Below, in pieces: positions 15,684 through 22,853 of a DNA stretch of 36,588 bases. Below the pieces are notes generated by a model. That model was given only the letters and a program-made list of their open reading frames with translations, had not been told where the DNA came from and searched no databases. Each line of letters starts with the position of its first letter. Position 1 is the stretch's first letter. Where the stretch lies: IMG/VR virus record IMGVR_UViG_3300007351_000593, positions 1-36,588 of that record; one strand, 5' to 3'. The position numbers were made by a program, and so were the translations under genes. This DNA comes from a virus.

Positions 15684-16073
15684 TTGATACACATTCGTTT
15701 AAGGGGCGAGTTGGAGCGGCTGGGTATGAAGCCAGCCGCCGCCGCTAAAGCTATTGGCGACCAAGACTCTCAAGGGTTGCGGGATGTGATCGGCGGAAGA
15801 AAGCGCCTGTCGGCCGAGCTTTTGGCGGCGCTTTCGACGACTGGTGTCGATGTGCAATATGTGCTTACCGGCCAACGCGTGGATGTGTCGCTGTCATCAG
15901 ATGAACGCCAGCTTCTTGCCTTATATAGATCAGCGCCACTCGCGGTAAAAATGGCGGCGGTGGGTGCGCTTCAGGGCGCGCAGGGCGCCACCCAGCACGT
16001 CGGCGTTGTCGTCGGGCAGAACACCAACACCGGAAAGATCATCAACCATCCTCCCAAACCCAAAAAAACATAG
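15684..16073 (+). CDS. XRE-type repressor (lysogeny regulator candidate)
   Basis: 129 residues from a TTG at 15684 with AGGGAG 5 bases upstream; GTG at 15678 is an alternative. The HTH occupies roughly residues 5-55 (L-E-R-L-G-M-K-P-A-A-A-A-K-A-I-G...G-L-R-D-V-I-G-G-R-K-R-L-S-A-E-L-L-A-A-L), followed by V-D-V-Q-Y-V-L-T-G-Q-R, a common phage XRE signature. The C-terminal tail has a Gly/Asn beta motif (VGVVVGQNTNTGKIIN). It is divergent from the early operon across the palindrome operator. The assignment as c repressor is by fold and position. Confidence 0.8.
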   Translation: MIHIRLRGELERLGMKPAAAAKAIGDQDSQGLRDVIGGRKRLSAELLAALSTTGVDVQYVLTGQRVDVSLSSDERQLLALYRSAPLAVKMAAVGALQGAQGATQHVGVVVGQNTNTGKIINHPPKPKKT

Positions 16074-16079
16074 CGAATC

Positions 16080-16616
16080 ATGTTCGACGACAATAAAAAC
16101 AGAAAGTTGTCCATCCAGCTCATTGCACAAAACAACGGCCAGAGCACAAACGGCGGAGACATCATCGTTTGCAACGGTGCAGACGAATGCCCGCTCAAGC
16201 CGGAATACGCGTTACAAACCACCTTCGCTGAAAAGACCGGGATCTATTGCCCGCCCAAATCACGCGCCGAACTGAACTATCTGATGGAAGAGCGCGGCCT
16301 CACCATCAAGGAGCTGCGCTGGGCGTGGTTTTTGAATTGCATCCGCTACGACAAAGATGCGCAGTGGCTTGTTTTTAGAACCTCGCTTGCCGAGCGCGCT
16401 TTTGCCACGGCGATGCTCGTCTTTTATGCCGTGTGCATCTTGTATTTCACGGTCGGCACGGCGAACGGATGGAACATCAAAGACGTGCTGGGGATACTGG
16501 CGTTTACCGGGCTGGCGTGGGTAAAGGTGCAGTTCTATTTTGTCCCGCAAGAAACCGCCCGCCGCGCGCGGTCGGCCATAGAAAAGTTCAGGCAGCGGGA
16601 AGTGCAGGTTACTTAA
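16080..16616 (+). CDS. Membrane protein following the repressor
   Basis: 178 residues starting 6 bases after the repressor stop. The soluble N-terminal half starts with a Gln/Asn/Gly-rich beta motif (IAQNNGQSTNGGDIIV) that resembles the tail of the repressor. Two transmembrane helices lie at roughly residues 106-125 and 130-152, followed by a basic cytoplasmic tail (ARRARSAIEKFRQRE). The last ~95 bases of the gene and the following ribosome-binding site are duplicated at 17180-17280. Function unknown; a membrane-linked partner of the repressor or an exclusion protein are both possible. Confidence 0.7.
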   Translation: MFDDNKNRKLSIQLIAQNNGQSTNGGDIIVCNGADECPLKPEYALQTTFAEKTGIYCPPKSRAELNYLMEERGLTIKELRWAWFLNCIRYDKDAQWLVFRTSLAERAFATAMLVFYAVCILYFTVGTANGWNIKDVLGILAFTGLAWVKVQFYFVPQETARRARSAIEKFRQREVQVT

Positions 16617-16622
16617 AGGAGG
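16522..16622 (+). repeat. Direct repeat copy 1 (~101 bp)
   Basis: The end of the membrane-protein gene plus the AAGGAGG ribosome-binding site. Identical over 92 bases (16531-16622) to 17189-17280; the 9 bases before differ at two positions. Unit distance is 658 bp. Confidence 0.95.
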
Positions 16623-16627
16623 AATTT

Positions 16628-17182
16628 ATGAAGCGGATTGTGTTGCCGATAGCGGTAGTGGTGCTGGCGCTGCTTTCAGGATGCGATATTGGCCCAGCGA
16701 AACCTGTAAAACCGGACGCGGAGAAAAAACCGCTTCAGATCCCGATACCGCCAAACACAAAACCAGAGATCGCCAAAAAAATCGAACAGGCTAGCGCAAC
16801 GCTGAATGCGTATTGCCCGGAAATATGGAAATACCTCCCCGACCTCAATGTCCAGCCCGCGAAATATGAGCGGGATGCGGATATATATTCAGAGCGCCGT
16901 GAGTTCGGATGGAAAGATTTTGTCGAAGCGAAAGTCATCGTGGCGGATCAAACTAGGGTCGTGCCAACGACTTATCGAGCAGGCGGCCACACTTGTTACT
17001 TTAGGATGAGCAACAATGAGCTGACGGTTTCAAAAAAACCTTGTGTGAAAATATGCAATGGAGGTAATGACGCGGCAATTGAAGCCGGCTTCATATATGA
17101 GGGCAGCTGGTTCTTCAGTGAATCTCGGCCCGGCATACCTAACGCGGTGCGCACTTATTGCAAACTCACTAGGCAATGCTAA
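16628..17182 (+). CDS. Lipoprotein, inserted between direct repeats
   Basis: 184 residues with AAAGGAGG just upstream. The signal peptide ends in a lipobox L-L-S-G-C (Cys19), then a Pro/Lys-rich linker and a beta-rich domain with five further Cys, probably disulfide-bonded in the periplasm. No named family recognised. The ~100-bp direct repeats on both sides show that the gene was acquired or left by a duplication; recombination between them would delete it cleanly and leave the ribosome-binding site in front of the nuclease. A lysogenic-conversion (moron) protein is the most likely role. Confidence 0.75.
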   Translation: MKRIVLPIAVVVLALLSGCDIGPAKPVKPDAEKKPLQIPIPPNTKPEIAKKIEQASATLNAYCPEIWKYLPDLNVQPAKYERDADIYSERREFGWKDFVEAKVIVADQTRVVPTTYRAGGHTCYFRMSNNELTVSKKPCVKICNGGNDAAIEAGFIYEGSWFFSESRPGIPNAVRTYCKLTRQC

Positions 17183-17280
17183 AGGCGTAGTTCTATTTTG
17201 TCCCGCAAGAAACCGCCCGCCGCGCGCGGTCGGCCATAGAAAAGTTCAGGCAGCGGGAAGTGCAGGTTACTTAAAGGAGG
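17180..17280 (+). repeat. Direct repeat copy 2 (~101 bp)
   Basis: Second copy of 16522-16622 (92 bases perfect, two changes in the first 9). Here it is noncoding debris of the membrane-protein gene's 3' end and supplies the AAGGAGG ribosome-binding site for the nuclease gene. Confidence 0.95.
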
Positions 17281-17284
17281 GGTT

Positions 17285-17797
17285 GTGTCACGAGAGCGCA
17301 CATTGATGACGAACATCATAGCCATCCTTCTGAGCGCGCTGCTGTTGTGTTTGCCAGCGCGCGCGGCAGAACTTCCAGGCAAGGTCATCGGCGTCACAGA
17401 TGGCGACACAGTAAAAATCCTGATTGCCGGCCACAAACAAGAGCGGATCAGGCTGGCCGGTATAGACGCGCCGGAGCGCAGGCAGCCGTATGGTCAAAAA
17501 TCACGGCAACACCTCTCGAATATGATTTTTGGCAGGCAGGTTGTAGTTGTGTGGAAAAAGCGAGACAGATACAAGCGCATCATCGGGAAGATCGTGCTGG
17601 ACGAAAAAACTGACGTTGGCCTGGAACAGATAAAGGCGGGTTTGGCCTGGCATTACAAGGCTTACCAAAAGGATCAATCAGGTGATGATCGACAAACATA
17701 TGCAGACGCGGAGCTTCGCGCGCGAGACAAAAGGGCTGGCTTGTGGAGCGATGCAAATCCAGTCGCGCCCTGGGCATGGCGGCGTAACGGGAAATGA
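17285..17797 (+). CDS. Secreted thermonuclease (SNase family)
   Basis: 170 residues from a GTG 4 bases after AGGAGG; ATG 17306 is an alternative start. The signal peptide is IIAILLSALLLCLPARAAE. Staphylococcal-nuclease motifs: V-T-D-G-D-T-V-K (Asp39, Asp41), I-R-L-A-G-I-D-A-P-E (Arg56, Asp61, Glu64) and R-Y-K-R-I-I-G (Arg98), so the Ca-binding and catalytic residues are present. It would degrade DNA/RNA in the periplasm or outside. In a prophage such an enzyme could salvage nucleotides or destroy incoming DNA of competitors; this is inference. Confidence 0.9.
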   Translation: MSRERTLMTNIIAILLSALLLCLPARAAELPGKVIGVTDGDTVKILIAGHKQERIRLAGIDAPERRQPYGQKSRQHLSNMIFGRQVVVVWKKRDRYKRIIGKIVLDEKTDVGLEQIKAGLAWHYKAYQKDQSGDDRQTYADAELRARDKRAGLWSDANPVAPWAWRRNGK

Positions 17798-17833
17798 GAT
17801 GAGCTGATTGCTTGATTTGATGGGGGCAAAATA

Positions 17834-18697
17834 ATGTTGAAAAATTACGGTGTTCGATTCTACGCTGGGAATTTCGGTAACGATGCTGCAAAGGTAAGCC
17901 AAATACTGTCAGGCATAGAAGCACGCATTCGAGACGGCGCTTCCTCTCCCCAGTTCCATGAGCAAGAGGTGGTTTATGAATTGCGGGACTTTATCTCTTT
18001 TAATAATGGGGCCGCATACAGAGGTGTTTTTGCTGTATTGCGAGACGACGCCCCAAACATCAGGCAAGCCAATGGTGAAGAGCGCCCTATTGCTCTTGGC
18101 GAAAACGAACGCCTCATTGAAAAGAATCATTTTTTATTTTTTAGAGCCAATGAACTTTTGGTCTGGCAAGTGAATAGTCGAGGCAGCCATGTCCGCAGGT
18201 TTGAGCGGTTCTTGAGTAACGCATCGGATAGCACGGTAACGCTGGATGATGTTTTGAATAAAGCCTCTCTCGACAGGCTGAATAGAGGGATCGTCAAGCG
18301 CATCAGGATTAGAGTTGGGAAGCCAAGAAACGCTGTGCAGATCGACCCGCACAATTGGGAAGACGCCACCTTCTCAATGCTCAATGGTGTAAACGGCAGC
18401 TCACTTACACTGGAGGTTTCAACGAGACGAAAACAACAAGGTCTGTCAGACAACGTAAAGGAGGCGGTACACCGACTTTTAGATAGAGGTGAAACAAAGT
18501 CGCTTCAGGTAAAATTGCTTGGCGAGCAGGAGCCTATAGATTTGTTTGCGGATTGCATCAAGGATTCTGTGTCAGTTGAAATGAATGGTCTTTACCCTAT
18601 CCCGGAAAGTATGTTTGCCGCGCTCGGCGCGGCAAAGGATCGGCAAGCGGAGGCGTTGAATGCGTATTTTGGCGAAGGAAATAATATTCTGGAGTAA
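17834..18697 (+). CDS. Unknown soluble protein, partner of the overlapping membrane gene
   Basis: 287 residues, mixed alpha/beta, no signal peptide or membrane helix. The N-terminal ~110 residues have a repeating beta pattern (VRFYAGNF; VVYELRDFISF; YRGVFAVLRDD; FLFFRANELLVWQVNSRGSHVRRFERFLS) reminiscent of predicted phage or defence proteins of ~290 residues with a conserved Y/F-x-x-Y start; I cannot name the family with confidence. Codon use and higher A/T content differ from the structural genes, suggesting separate acquisition. The 38-bp overlap with the four-helix membrane protein downstream, with its own strong ribosome-binding site, suggests a two-component module. Confidence 0.7.
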   Translation: MLKNYGVRFYAGNFGNDAAKVSQILSGIEARIRDGASSPQFHEQEVVYELRDFISFNNGAAYRGVFAVLRDDAPNIRQANGEERPIALGENERLIEKNHFLFFRANELLVWQVNSRGSHVRRFERFLSNASDSTVTLDDVLNKASLDRLNRGIVKRIRIRVGKPRNAVQIDPHNWEDATFSMLNGVNGSSLTLEVSTRRKQQGLSDNVKEAVHRLLDRGETKSLQVKLLGEQEPIDLFADCIKDSVSVEMNGLYPIPESMFAALGAAKDRQAEALNAYFGEGNNILE

Positions 18698-19106
18698 GAG
18701 CGCGCTTGTTGCTGTAGCGGTTTCATTTGCCGCGCATTATTTCGGAGCGCTTGATAAGCTGGCCGCCGGCGATCTCAGAGCCGCTGCAGGAGTTCTTGCT
18801 CAAATTGGTGCAACGATGCTTGGTTTTGTGTTGGCCGCCCTCGCGATATTGGCTACCATGTCGAATTCAAAACTGGTCAGGAATATGGGGAGAACCGGCC
18901 ATTATCAGGTGCTGCTTCAGAGAATGTTTGTATGCGTTGGGGCATTCGGCCTTGTGACGATGGCTGGAGTGACCGTCATCTTCCTGCCCGTAGTAACTGG
19001 GGTTTGCGCTTATGTGCTGTCGGGGTTCAGTCTCTTGTCCATTGTGTTGTTGGTGGATGTTTCGCGCAAATTTTGGAAGGTCCTCCATCACTTCAACCCT
19101 GAGTAA
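18660..19106 (+). CDS. Four-helix membrane protein, candidate effector
   Basis: 148 residues. The ATG lies within the end of the upstream gene with GGAGG 6 bases before it. About four transmembrane helices (roughly residues 8-29, 44-67, 88-110, 112-133) are separated by a short basic loop (SNSKLVRNMGRTGHYQ) and end in a short cytoplasmic tail. There are no recognisable catalytic motifs. A terminator follows 7 bases after the stop. Paired with the cytoplasmic protein upstream, it fits the sensor-plus-membrane-effector pattern of abortive infection or superinfection-exclusion modules, but there is no direct proof. Confidence 0.7.
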   Translation: MRILAKEIIFWSKSALVAVAVSFAAHYFGALDKLAAGDLRAAAGVLAQIGATMLGFVLAALAILATMSNSKLVRNMGRTGHYQVLLQRMFVCVGAFGLVTMAGVTVIFLPVVTGVCAYVLSGFSLLSIVLLVDVSRKFWKVLHHFNPE

Positions 19107-19112
19107 CTTGAT

Positions 19113-19167
19113 CGCCTGAAAAAAATGGACAACGCATTTCCAAACCAGCCGTTTTCAGGCGTTTTTT
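19113..19167 (+). terminator. Rho-independent terminator closing the moron operon
   Basis: Arms CGCCTGAAAA (19113-19122) and TTTTCAGGCG (19152-19161), 10 bp perfect with a ~29-base loop, followed by TTTTTT. Confidence 0.8.
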
Positions 19168-19406
19168 CCGTCAGGCCGCTACCTCCCATCATCTTTTTCC
19201 CGCGAGGTACTTTATAAAGGCCTGTAAAGGTGTTCCCGGGGATTTTTGTTCGGGTGCTTCAACCGCTTGTTGAGTTTGCGGCCGAAATGGTAGTATGCTG
19301 TCGATGGTTTGGCTCGCTTTCGGCGAAAAAACCATCATCGATCACCACAACGTCCCCAAGGGAGTGAAGCGCTTCACTCCCTTTTCTTTTGTCCGCCAGC
19401 GTCAAG
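19168..19406 (+). promoter_or_regulatory. Leader of the head/tail operon (intergenic)
   Basis: This gene-free stretch has a sigma70-like promoter (TTGTTG 19267-19272, 18-base spacer, TAGTAT 19291-19296), a hairpin with arms GATGGTTT (19303-19310) and AAACCATC (19329-19336), and then the terminator-like palindrome at 19358-19383. A Mor-activated promoter may also lie here, but I cannot define one from sequence alone. Confidence 0.45.
19358..19390 (+). terminator. Perfect palindrome with T tract before the protease gene
   Basis: AAGGGAGTGAAGC directly followed by GCTTCACTCCCTT (13-bp arms, no spacer), then TTCTTTT. It looks like a terminator or attenuator in the late leader; the stem shares GGGAGTGAAG with the post-mor terminator. 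Confidence 0.7.
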
Positions 19407-20528
19407 ATGCTGGGGATGAAACCACAGCGCACAAAACCTATCTCCATCGGCCAGGTCGCCCTGGCTGTTTGCTCTGCCACAGCAGGTGAAGCACGCACTG
19501 TCAGTCAGCGTGTGCTGATCCTGCCCTTTGGCGAGTTCCGGGGGTTGAACGGCTTGCCGACAGATGTGCCCTTCTGGCGCGCCACCAACAGCGGCGGCAA
19601 AAAGATCGCAGCTGCCATCAACGCGCGCAATACGGCCACCGTCATTGACTACGACCACCAGACGCTCTTCGCTTCCAAGACGGGCGTCAAGGCCGTGGCG
19701 GCGTGCTGGTTTTCGAAAGTCGAGTGGGTGGATGGCGTTGGCCTTTTCACGACAGACGCTAACTGGACCGCTGCCGCCGCCGCGCATATTGAAGCCGATG
19801 AGTTTCGTTACATCAGCCCGGTTTTTTCGTACCACAAAAAAACGGGCGAGGTAACCGCCCTCATCAACGCTGCGCTGACCAATACCCCGAACCTCGACAA
19901 CATGGCCGATGTGGCCGCGTTGGCGATCCAATCCATAACCATACAGGAGGAACCGATGGATGAACTGATCGAGCAGCTTCGCTGGCTGCTGAACCTGCCC
20001 ATTAGCGCTGGTGCTGATGAGGTCACGTCTGAGCTGCAAAAGCTCATTGACAAACTCAAAGGCACCGGTGAGGCAACCGCCGCTAACGGCTTTGACCTGG
20101 CGGCGTATCTCGCCAAGGCGGAGACGGCGATCGCGGTCAACTCACAGGCCGCCGCTTCCCCCGCTTCGCCCGATCCGGCGCAGTACGCGCCGATAGCGGA
20201 TTTGCAGGCTGTGCAAAGGGAGCTCAATGAGTTGCGCACCGCTGCCAACGCGCAGCAGGTCGATGCGCTGATTAACCCGGCGCTGGAGTCCGGCGCGCTG
20301 TTGCCCGCTCAGGAAGTCTGGGCGCGCGAGCTGGGCAGAACGAACATTGCGGCGTTGTCGCAATTCGTCTCCACCCTGGTTGCCCCGGCTGCTTTTGGCG
20401 GCACGCAAACTGGCGGTAAGCCGCCCGCGCAGAGCACTTCGCCTGCCGGGCTGACCGATGCCGAGCTGGCTGTTTGCTCGCAAATGGGCATTGAACCGGA
20501 AGCGTTCGCCAAAACGAAGGCTGCCTAA
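19407..20528 (+). CDS. Mu gpI-like prohead protease (with embedded scaffold)
   Basis: 373 residues from the ATG at 19407; ATG 19416 is also possible and no strong ribosome-binding site is visible for either. The N-terminal half matches the Mu I protease: V-L-I-L-P-F-G-E-F-R-G, a V-I-D-Y-D-H-Q-T segment with His, K-V-E-W, and F-R-Y-I-S-P-V-F. The C-terminal half is the helical scaffold region ending in L-T-D-A-E-L-A-V-C-S-Q-M-G-I. The protease matures the prohead after assembly. It is the first gene of the rightward structural operon and sits right after a terminator-like hairpin. Confidence 0.9.
   Translation: MLGMKPQRTKPISIGQVALAVCSATAGEARTVSQRVLILPFGEFRGLNGLPTDVPFWRATNSGGKKIAAAINARNTATVIDYDHQTLFASKTGVKAVAACWFSKVEWVDGVGLFTTDANWTAAAAAHIEADEFRYISPVFSYHKKTGEVTALINAALTNTPNLDNMADVAALAIQSITIQEEPMDELIEQLRWLLNLPISAGADEVTSELQKLIDKLKGTGEATAANGFDLAAYLAKAETAIAVNSQAAASPASPDPAQYAPIADLQAVQRELNELRTAANAQQVDALINPALESGALLPAQEVWARELGRTNIAALSQFVSTLVAPAAFGGTQTGGKPPAQSTSPAGLTDAELAVCSQMGIEPEAFAKTKAA
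19956..20528 (+). CDS. Scaffold protein from an internal in-frame start (Mu gpZ-like)
   Basis: 190 residues, same frame as the protease. The ATG at 19956 has AGGAGG 5 bases upstream, far better than the protease start itself. It begins MDELIEQLRWLLNLP and is helical and Ala/Gln-rich as expected for a scaffold. In Mu the scaffold Z is made from an internal start in gene I; the same design is visible here. Confidence 0.75.
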   Translation: MDELIEQLRWLLNLPISAGADEVTSELQKLIDKLKGTGEATAANGFDLAAYLAKAETAIAVNSQAAASPASPDPAQYAPIADLQAVQRELNELRTAANAQQVDALINPALESGALLPAQEVWARELGRTNIAALSQFVSTLVAPAAFGGTQTGGKPPAQSTSPAGLTDAELAVCSQMGIEPEAFAKTKAA

Positions 20529-20552
20529 CCCTCACTACATAAGGAGTAAGAA

Positions 20553-20957
20553 ATGGGTGCATTGACTGAAGATCGCAACACCCCTCGCAAAGAGGGTCTT
20601 TCCATTCCGGTGCCGGTCGCGGCTAGCGTGAAAATTTTCACGGGCGCGCTGCTAGCGGCCGATGCGGATGGCTACGCCACGCCGGGCGCAACCGCTACCA
20701 CCCTGACCTATCTGGGGATGGCGGAAGAAACGGTGGACAACACCGACGGCGCCGATGGCGCAAAGAACGTCTTGATTCGTCGCGGCGAAGCGTTTCAGTT
20801 CGCGAACGACGGGACTGACCCGGTTACGCAGGCATCGATGGGCAAGGTTTGCTACATCGTCGATGACCAGACTGTGGCGGCCACCAGCGGCACCAATACC
20901 CGCTCTGCCGCTGGCACCGTGATCGGCATTGATGCCGATGGCGTGTGGGTGCTCTAA
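20553..20957 (+). CDS. Head decoration-like protein (DUF2190-like)
   Basis: 134 residues between protease and major capsid. Beta-rich and Gly/Ala/Thr-rich, with V-K-I-F-T-G-A-L-L-A-A-D-A-D-G-Y near the start and a G-K-V-C-Y-I-V-D-D-Q-T-V block, the pattern of small capsid-decorating trimers. AAGGAG lies upstream. Probably stabilises the shell after expansion. Confidence 0.75.
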   Translation: MGALTEDRNTPRKEGLSIPVPVAASVKIFTGALLAADADGYATPGATATTLTYLGMAEETVDNTDGADGAKNVLIRRGEAFQFANDGTDPVTQASMGKVCYIVDDQTVAATSGTNTRSAAGTVIGIDADGVWVL

Positions 20958-20984
20958 CAATTTCACGCAAAGGAGAACAACATC

Positions 20985-21896
20985 ATGTTGATCAATAAAG
21001 AGAACCTTCGCTCCATTTTTACGGGGCTCAAAACCATTTTCAACAACGCACTGACGGCCAAGCCCGGCACCTGGCAGACAACCGCCATGGAAGTGCCGTC
21101 TACCGGCGCAGGCGAAGATTACGCCTGGCTGACGCGCTTCCCGAAGATGAAGAAATGGGTGGGCGACAAAGTCATCAAGGCGATCGCTGCCGTCAAGTTT
21201 TATGTGGCCAACGAAGACTGGGAAACGACGATTGCCGTCAAACGCAATGACATCGAAGATGACCGGATGGGCATCTATCAGACGCAGACGAAGATGGCGG
21301 CAGAATCCGCTGCCGAGCTGCGCGACATCATTGTGGATGATCTGAAAAACAACGCGTTCACGGCGACCTGTTTTGACGGCAAGGCGTTTTATGCGACCAA
21401 TCATCCGGTCGGCAAAACGGTCGTCTCCAACAAGGGTACGAAAAAACTTTCTTCCGCCACGAAGGCTGCCGCTGTTGCCAGTTTGGGCGCGGCGATCACG
21501 GCCATCATGAACTTGAAGGATGAAGAAGGCATGCCGCTGCGCCTGGTGCCGGATACGCTGGAAGTGCCGGCTGCCCTGCTGGCTACCGCCAAAACTTTGT
21601 GCGAGGCCGACAAGCTGGACGATAACTCGCCCAACCCGTACCGCAACGTGCTCAAGGTGCTGGTGAATCCGGCGCTGACTTCTGCGGACGCGTGGATGGT
21701 GCATGTGACCAGCAAGGACTCGATCAAGCCGTTTGTGATCCAGATGCGCAAGTCGCCGGTCTTTGTCTCTCAAACCAGCGAAGAAAACGACGACGTGTTT
21801 AACCGTGGCGAATACAAGTTCGGTGCGGAAGCGCGTGCGACCGGCGTATATGGCTTCTGGCAGCTGTCTTACGGCAGCGACGGTTCGGTAGCGTAA
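20985..21896 (+). CDS. Major capsid protein (Mu gpT-like)
   Basis: 303 residues, the size of Mu gpT. Typical features: N-terminal LRSIFTGLKTIFNNAL, W-L-T-R-F-P-K-M-K-K-W-V-G-D, A-V-K-F-Y-V-A-N-E-D-W-E-T-T-I-A-V-K-R-N-D-I-E-D-D, and F-D-G-K-A-F-Y-A-T-N-H-P-V-G. It has the HK97-type fold in the family. Preceded by AAGGAG and followed by the head-tail connector genes. Confidence 0.96.
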   Translation: MLINKENLRSIFTGLKTIFNNALTAKPGTWQTTAMEVPSTGAGEDYAWLTRFPKMKKWVGDKVIKAIAAVKFYVANEDWETTIAVKRNDIEDDRMGIYQTQTKMAAESAAELRDIIVDDLKNNAFTATCFDGKAFYATNHPVGKTVVSNKGTKKLSSATKAAAVASLGAAITAIMNLKDEEGMPLRLVPDTLEVPAALLATAKTLCEADKLDDNSPNPYRNVLKVLVNPALTSADAWMVHVTSKDSIKPFVIQMRKSPVFVSQTSEENDDVFNRGEYKFGAEARATGVYGFWQLSYGSDGSVA

Positions 21897-21912
21897 GCGT
21901 AAGGAACACGAC

Positions 21913-22410
21913 ATGTGGATTGACGCCTCCGGACTGACAGCGCGATTTGGCGCGGAAGAGATCGCACAGCGCGCCGATCGCGGCGTGCCGCGCCTGGTCT
22001 CCGCCGAAATGCTGATCGTGCTGATTGCCGGAGGTGACATGTCCGCCTTCACGCAGGAAGAGCAAACTGCCACGCAGCGCGCGCTGCTTGTCATTGAAAC
22101 GGCGATTGCGGACGCCAACAGCGTCGTCAACGGTTATCTGGCCGGGCGGTACAAGTTGCCGATCACTCCCGTGCCTTTGTCCGTGCAGCGATTTGCCGGC
22201 GATATAGCGCGCTACATGATCTATGACGATCAGGCGACCGACACGATCCAGAAACGCTACGACGCTGCGATCAAGGTGCTGGGCGATATTTCGCGCGGTG
22301 TTGTGAATCTTGGCGACCAATCCAGCGCGCAACCCACGCCAACAGGCGGCGCGGTGCGAATTGAGTCTGGCGGTTCGGTATGGCGACGCGACCAGGGAGG
22401 CTTCATTTGA
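21913..22410 (+). CDS. Mu gp36-like head completion protein (DUF1320)
   Basis: 165 residues. The N-terminal L-T-A-R-F-G-A-E-E-I, a helical A-I-A-D-A-N-S-V-V-N-G-Y-L-A-G-R-Y and R-F-A-G-D-I-A-R-Y-M-I are diagnostic of DUF1320. It likely forms the connector ring between portal and tail. The stop overlaps the TTG start of the next gene. Confidence 0.92.
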   Translation: MWIDASGLTARFGAEEIAQRADRGVPRLVSAEMLIVLIAGGDMSAFTQEEQTATQRALLVIETAIADANSVVNGYLAGRYKLPITPVPLSVQRFAGDIARYMIYDDQATDTIQKRYDAAIKVLGDISRGVVNLGDQSSAQPTPTGGAVRIESGGSVWRRDQGGFI

Positions 22411-22853
22411 AAACCACTTTCGAAGTTCTCAGCCTCGCCCGGGTTGAAACCATCCTGGGCGCGCTGCGCTCGGAGGGTGCCAACATGGCGCCGGCCATGC
22501 GCGAGATTGCGACGCTTGGGGAATCTTTCACCCGCATGCACTTTCGCCTGCAAGCAGGGCCGGATGGCAAGGCGTGGAAGCCGAGCTTGCGCGCGAGGAT
22601 GACCGGCGGCAGAACGCTGATCAAAAGCGGGATGCTGCGTGATTCCATCTCCAGCGGGTCAAATGCGCAGTATGCGCAGTGGGGCGTTAATCGCACGTAT
22701 GCTGCCATTCACCAGTTCGGCGGCAATGCCGGGCGCGGTGGCAAGGTCAAAATCCCGGCACGTCCGTTTTTGGGTATCAGCAGCGCGCACCAGGATGAAA
22801 TCGCGACCGTCTTGATGCGGCGTCTTGGAAAGGTGATGGCAAATGCTGGCTGA
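22407..22853 (+). CDS. Virion morphogenesis protein (Mu gpG-like)
   Basis: 148 residues from a TTG that overlaps the previous stop as TTGA, with GGGAGG 6 bases upstream; an ATG at 22380 has no ribosome-binding site. The family pattern is clear: M-H-F-R-L-Q-A-G-P-D-G-K-A-W-K-P, L-I-K-S-G-M-L-R-D-S-I, Y-A-A-I-H-Q-F-G-G and P-A-R-P-F-L-G-I-S. It acts at the head-tail joint (tail completion). Confidence 0.9.
   Translation: MKTTFEVLSLARVETILGALRSEGANMAPAMREIATLGESFTRMHFRLQAGPDGKAWKPSLRARMTGGRTLIKSGMLRDSISSGSNAQYAQWGVNRTYAAIHQFGGNAGRGGKVKIPARPFLGISSAHQDEIATVLMRRLGKVMANAG

Noticed and set aside
20652-22130. 492-codon minus-strand frame opposite the capsid gene
   Set aside because: Arg/His-rich antisense shadow; the plus strand has clear gpT and decoration genes.
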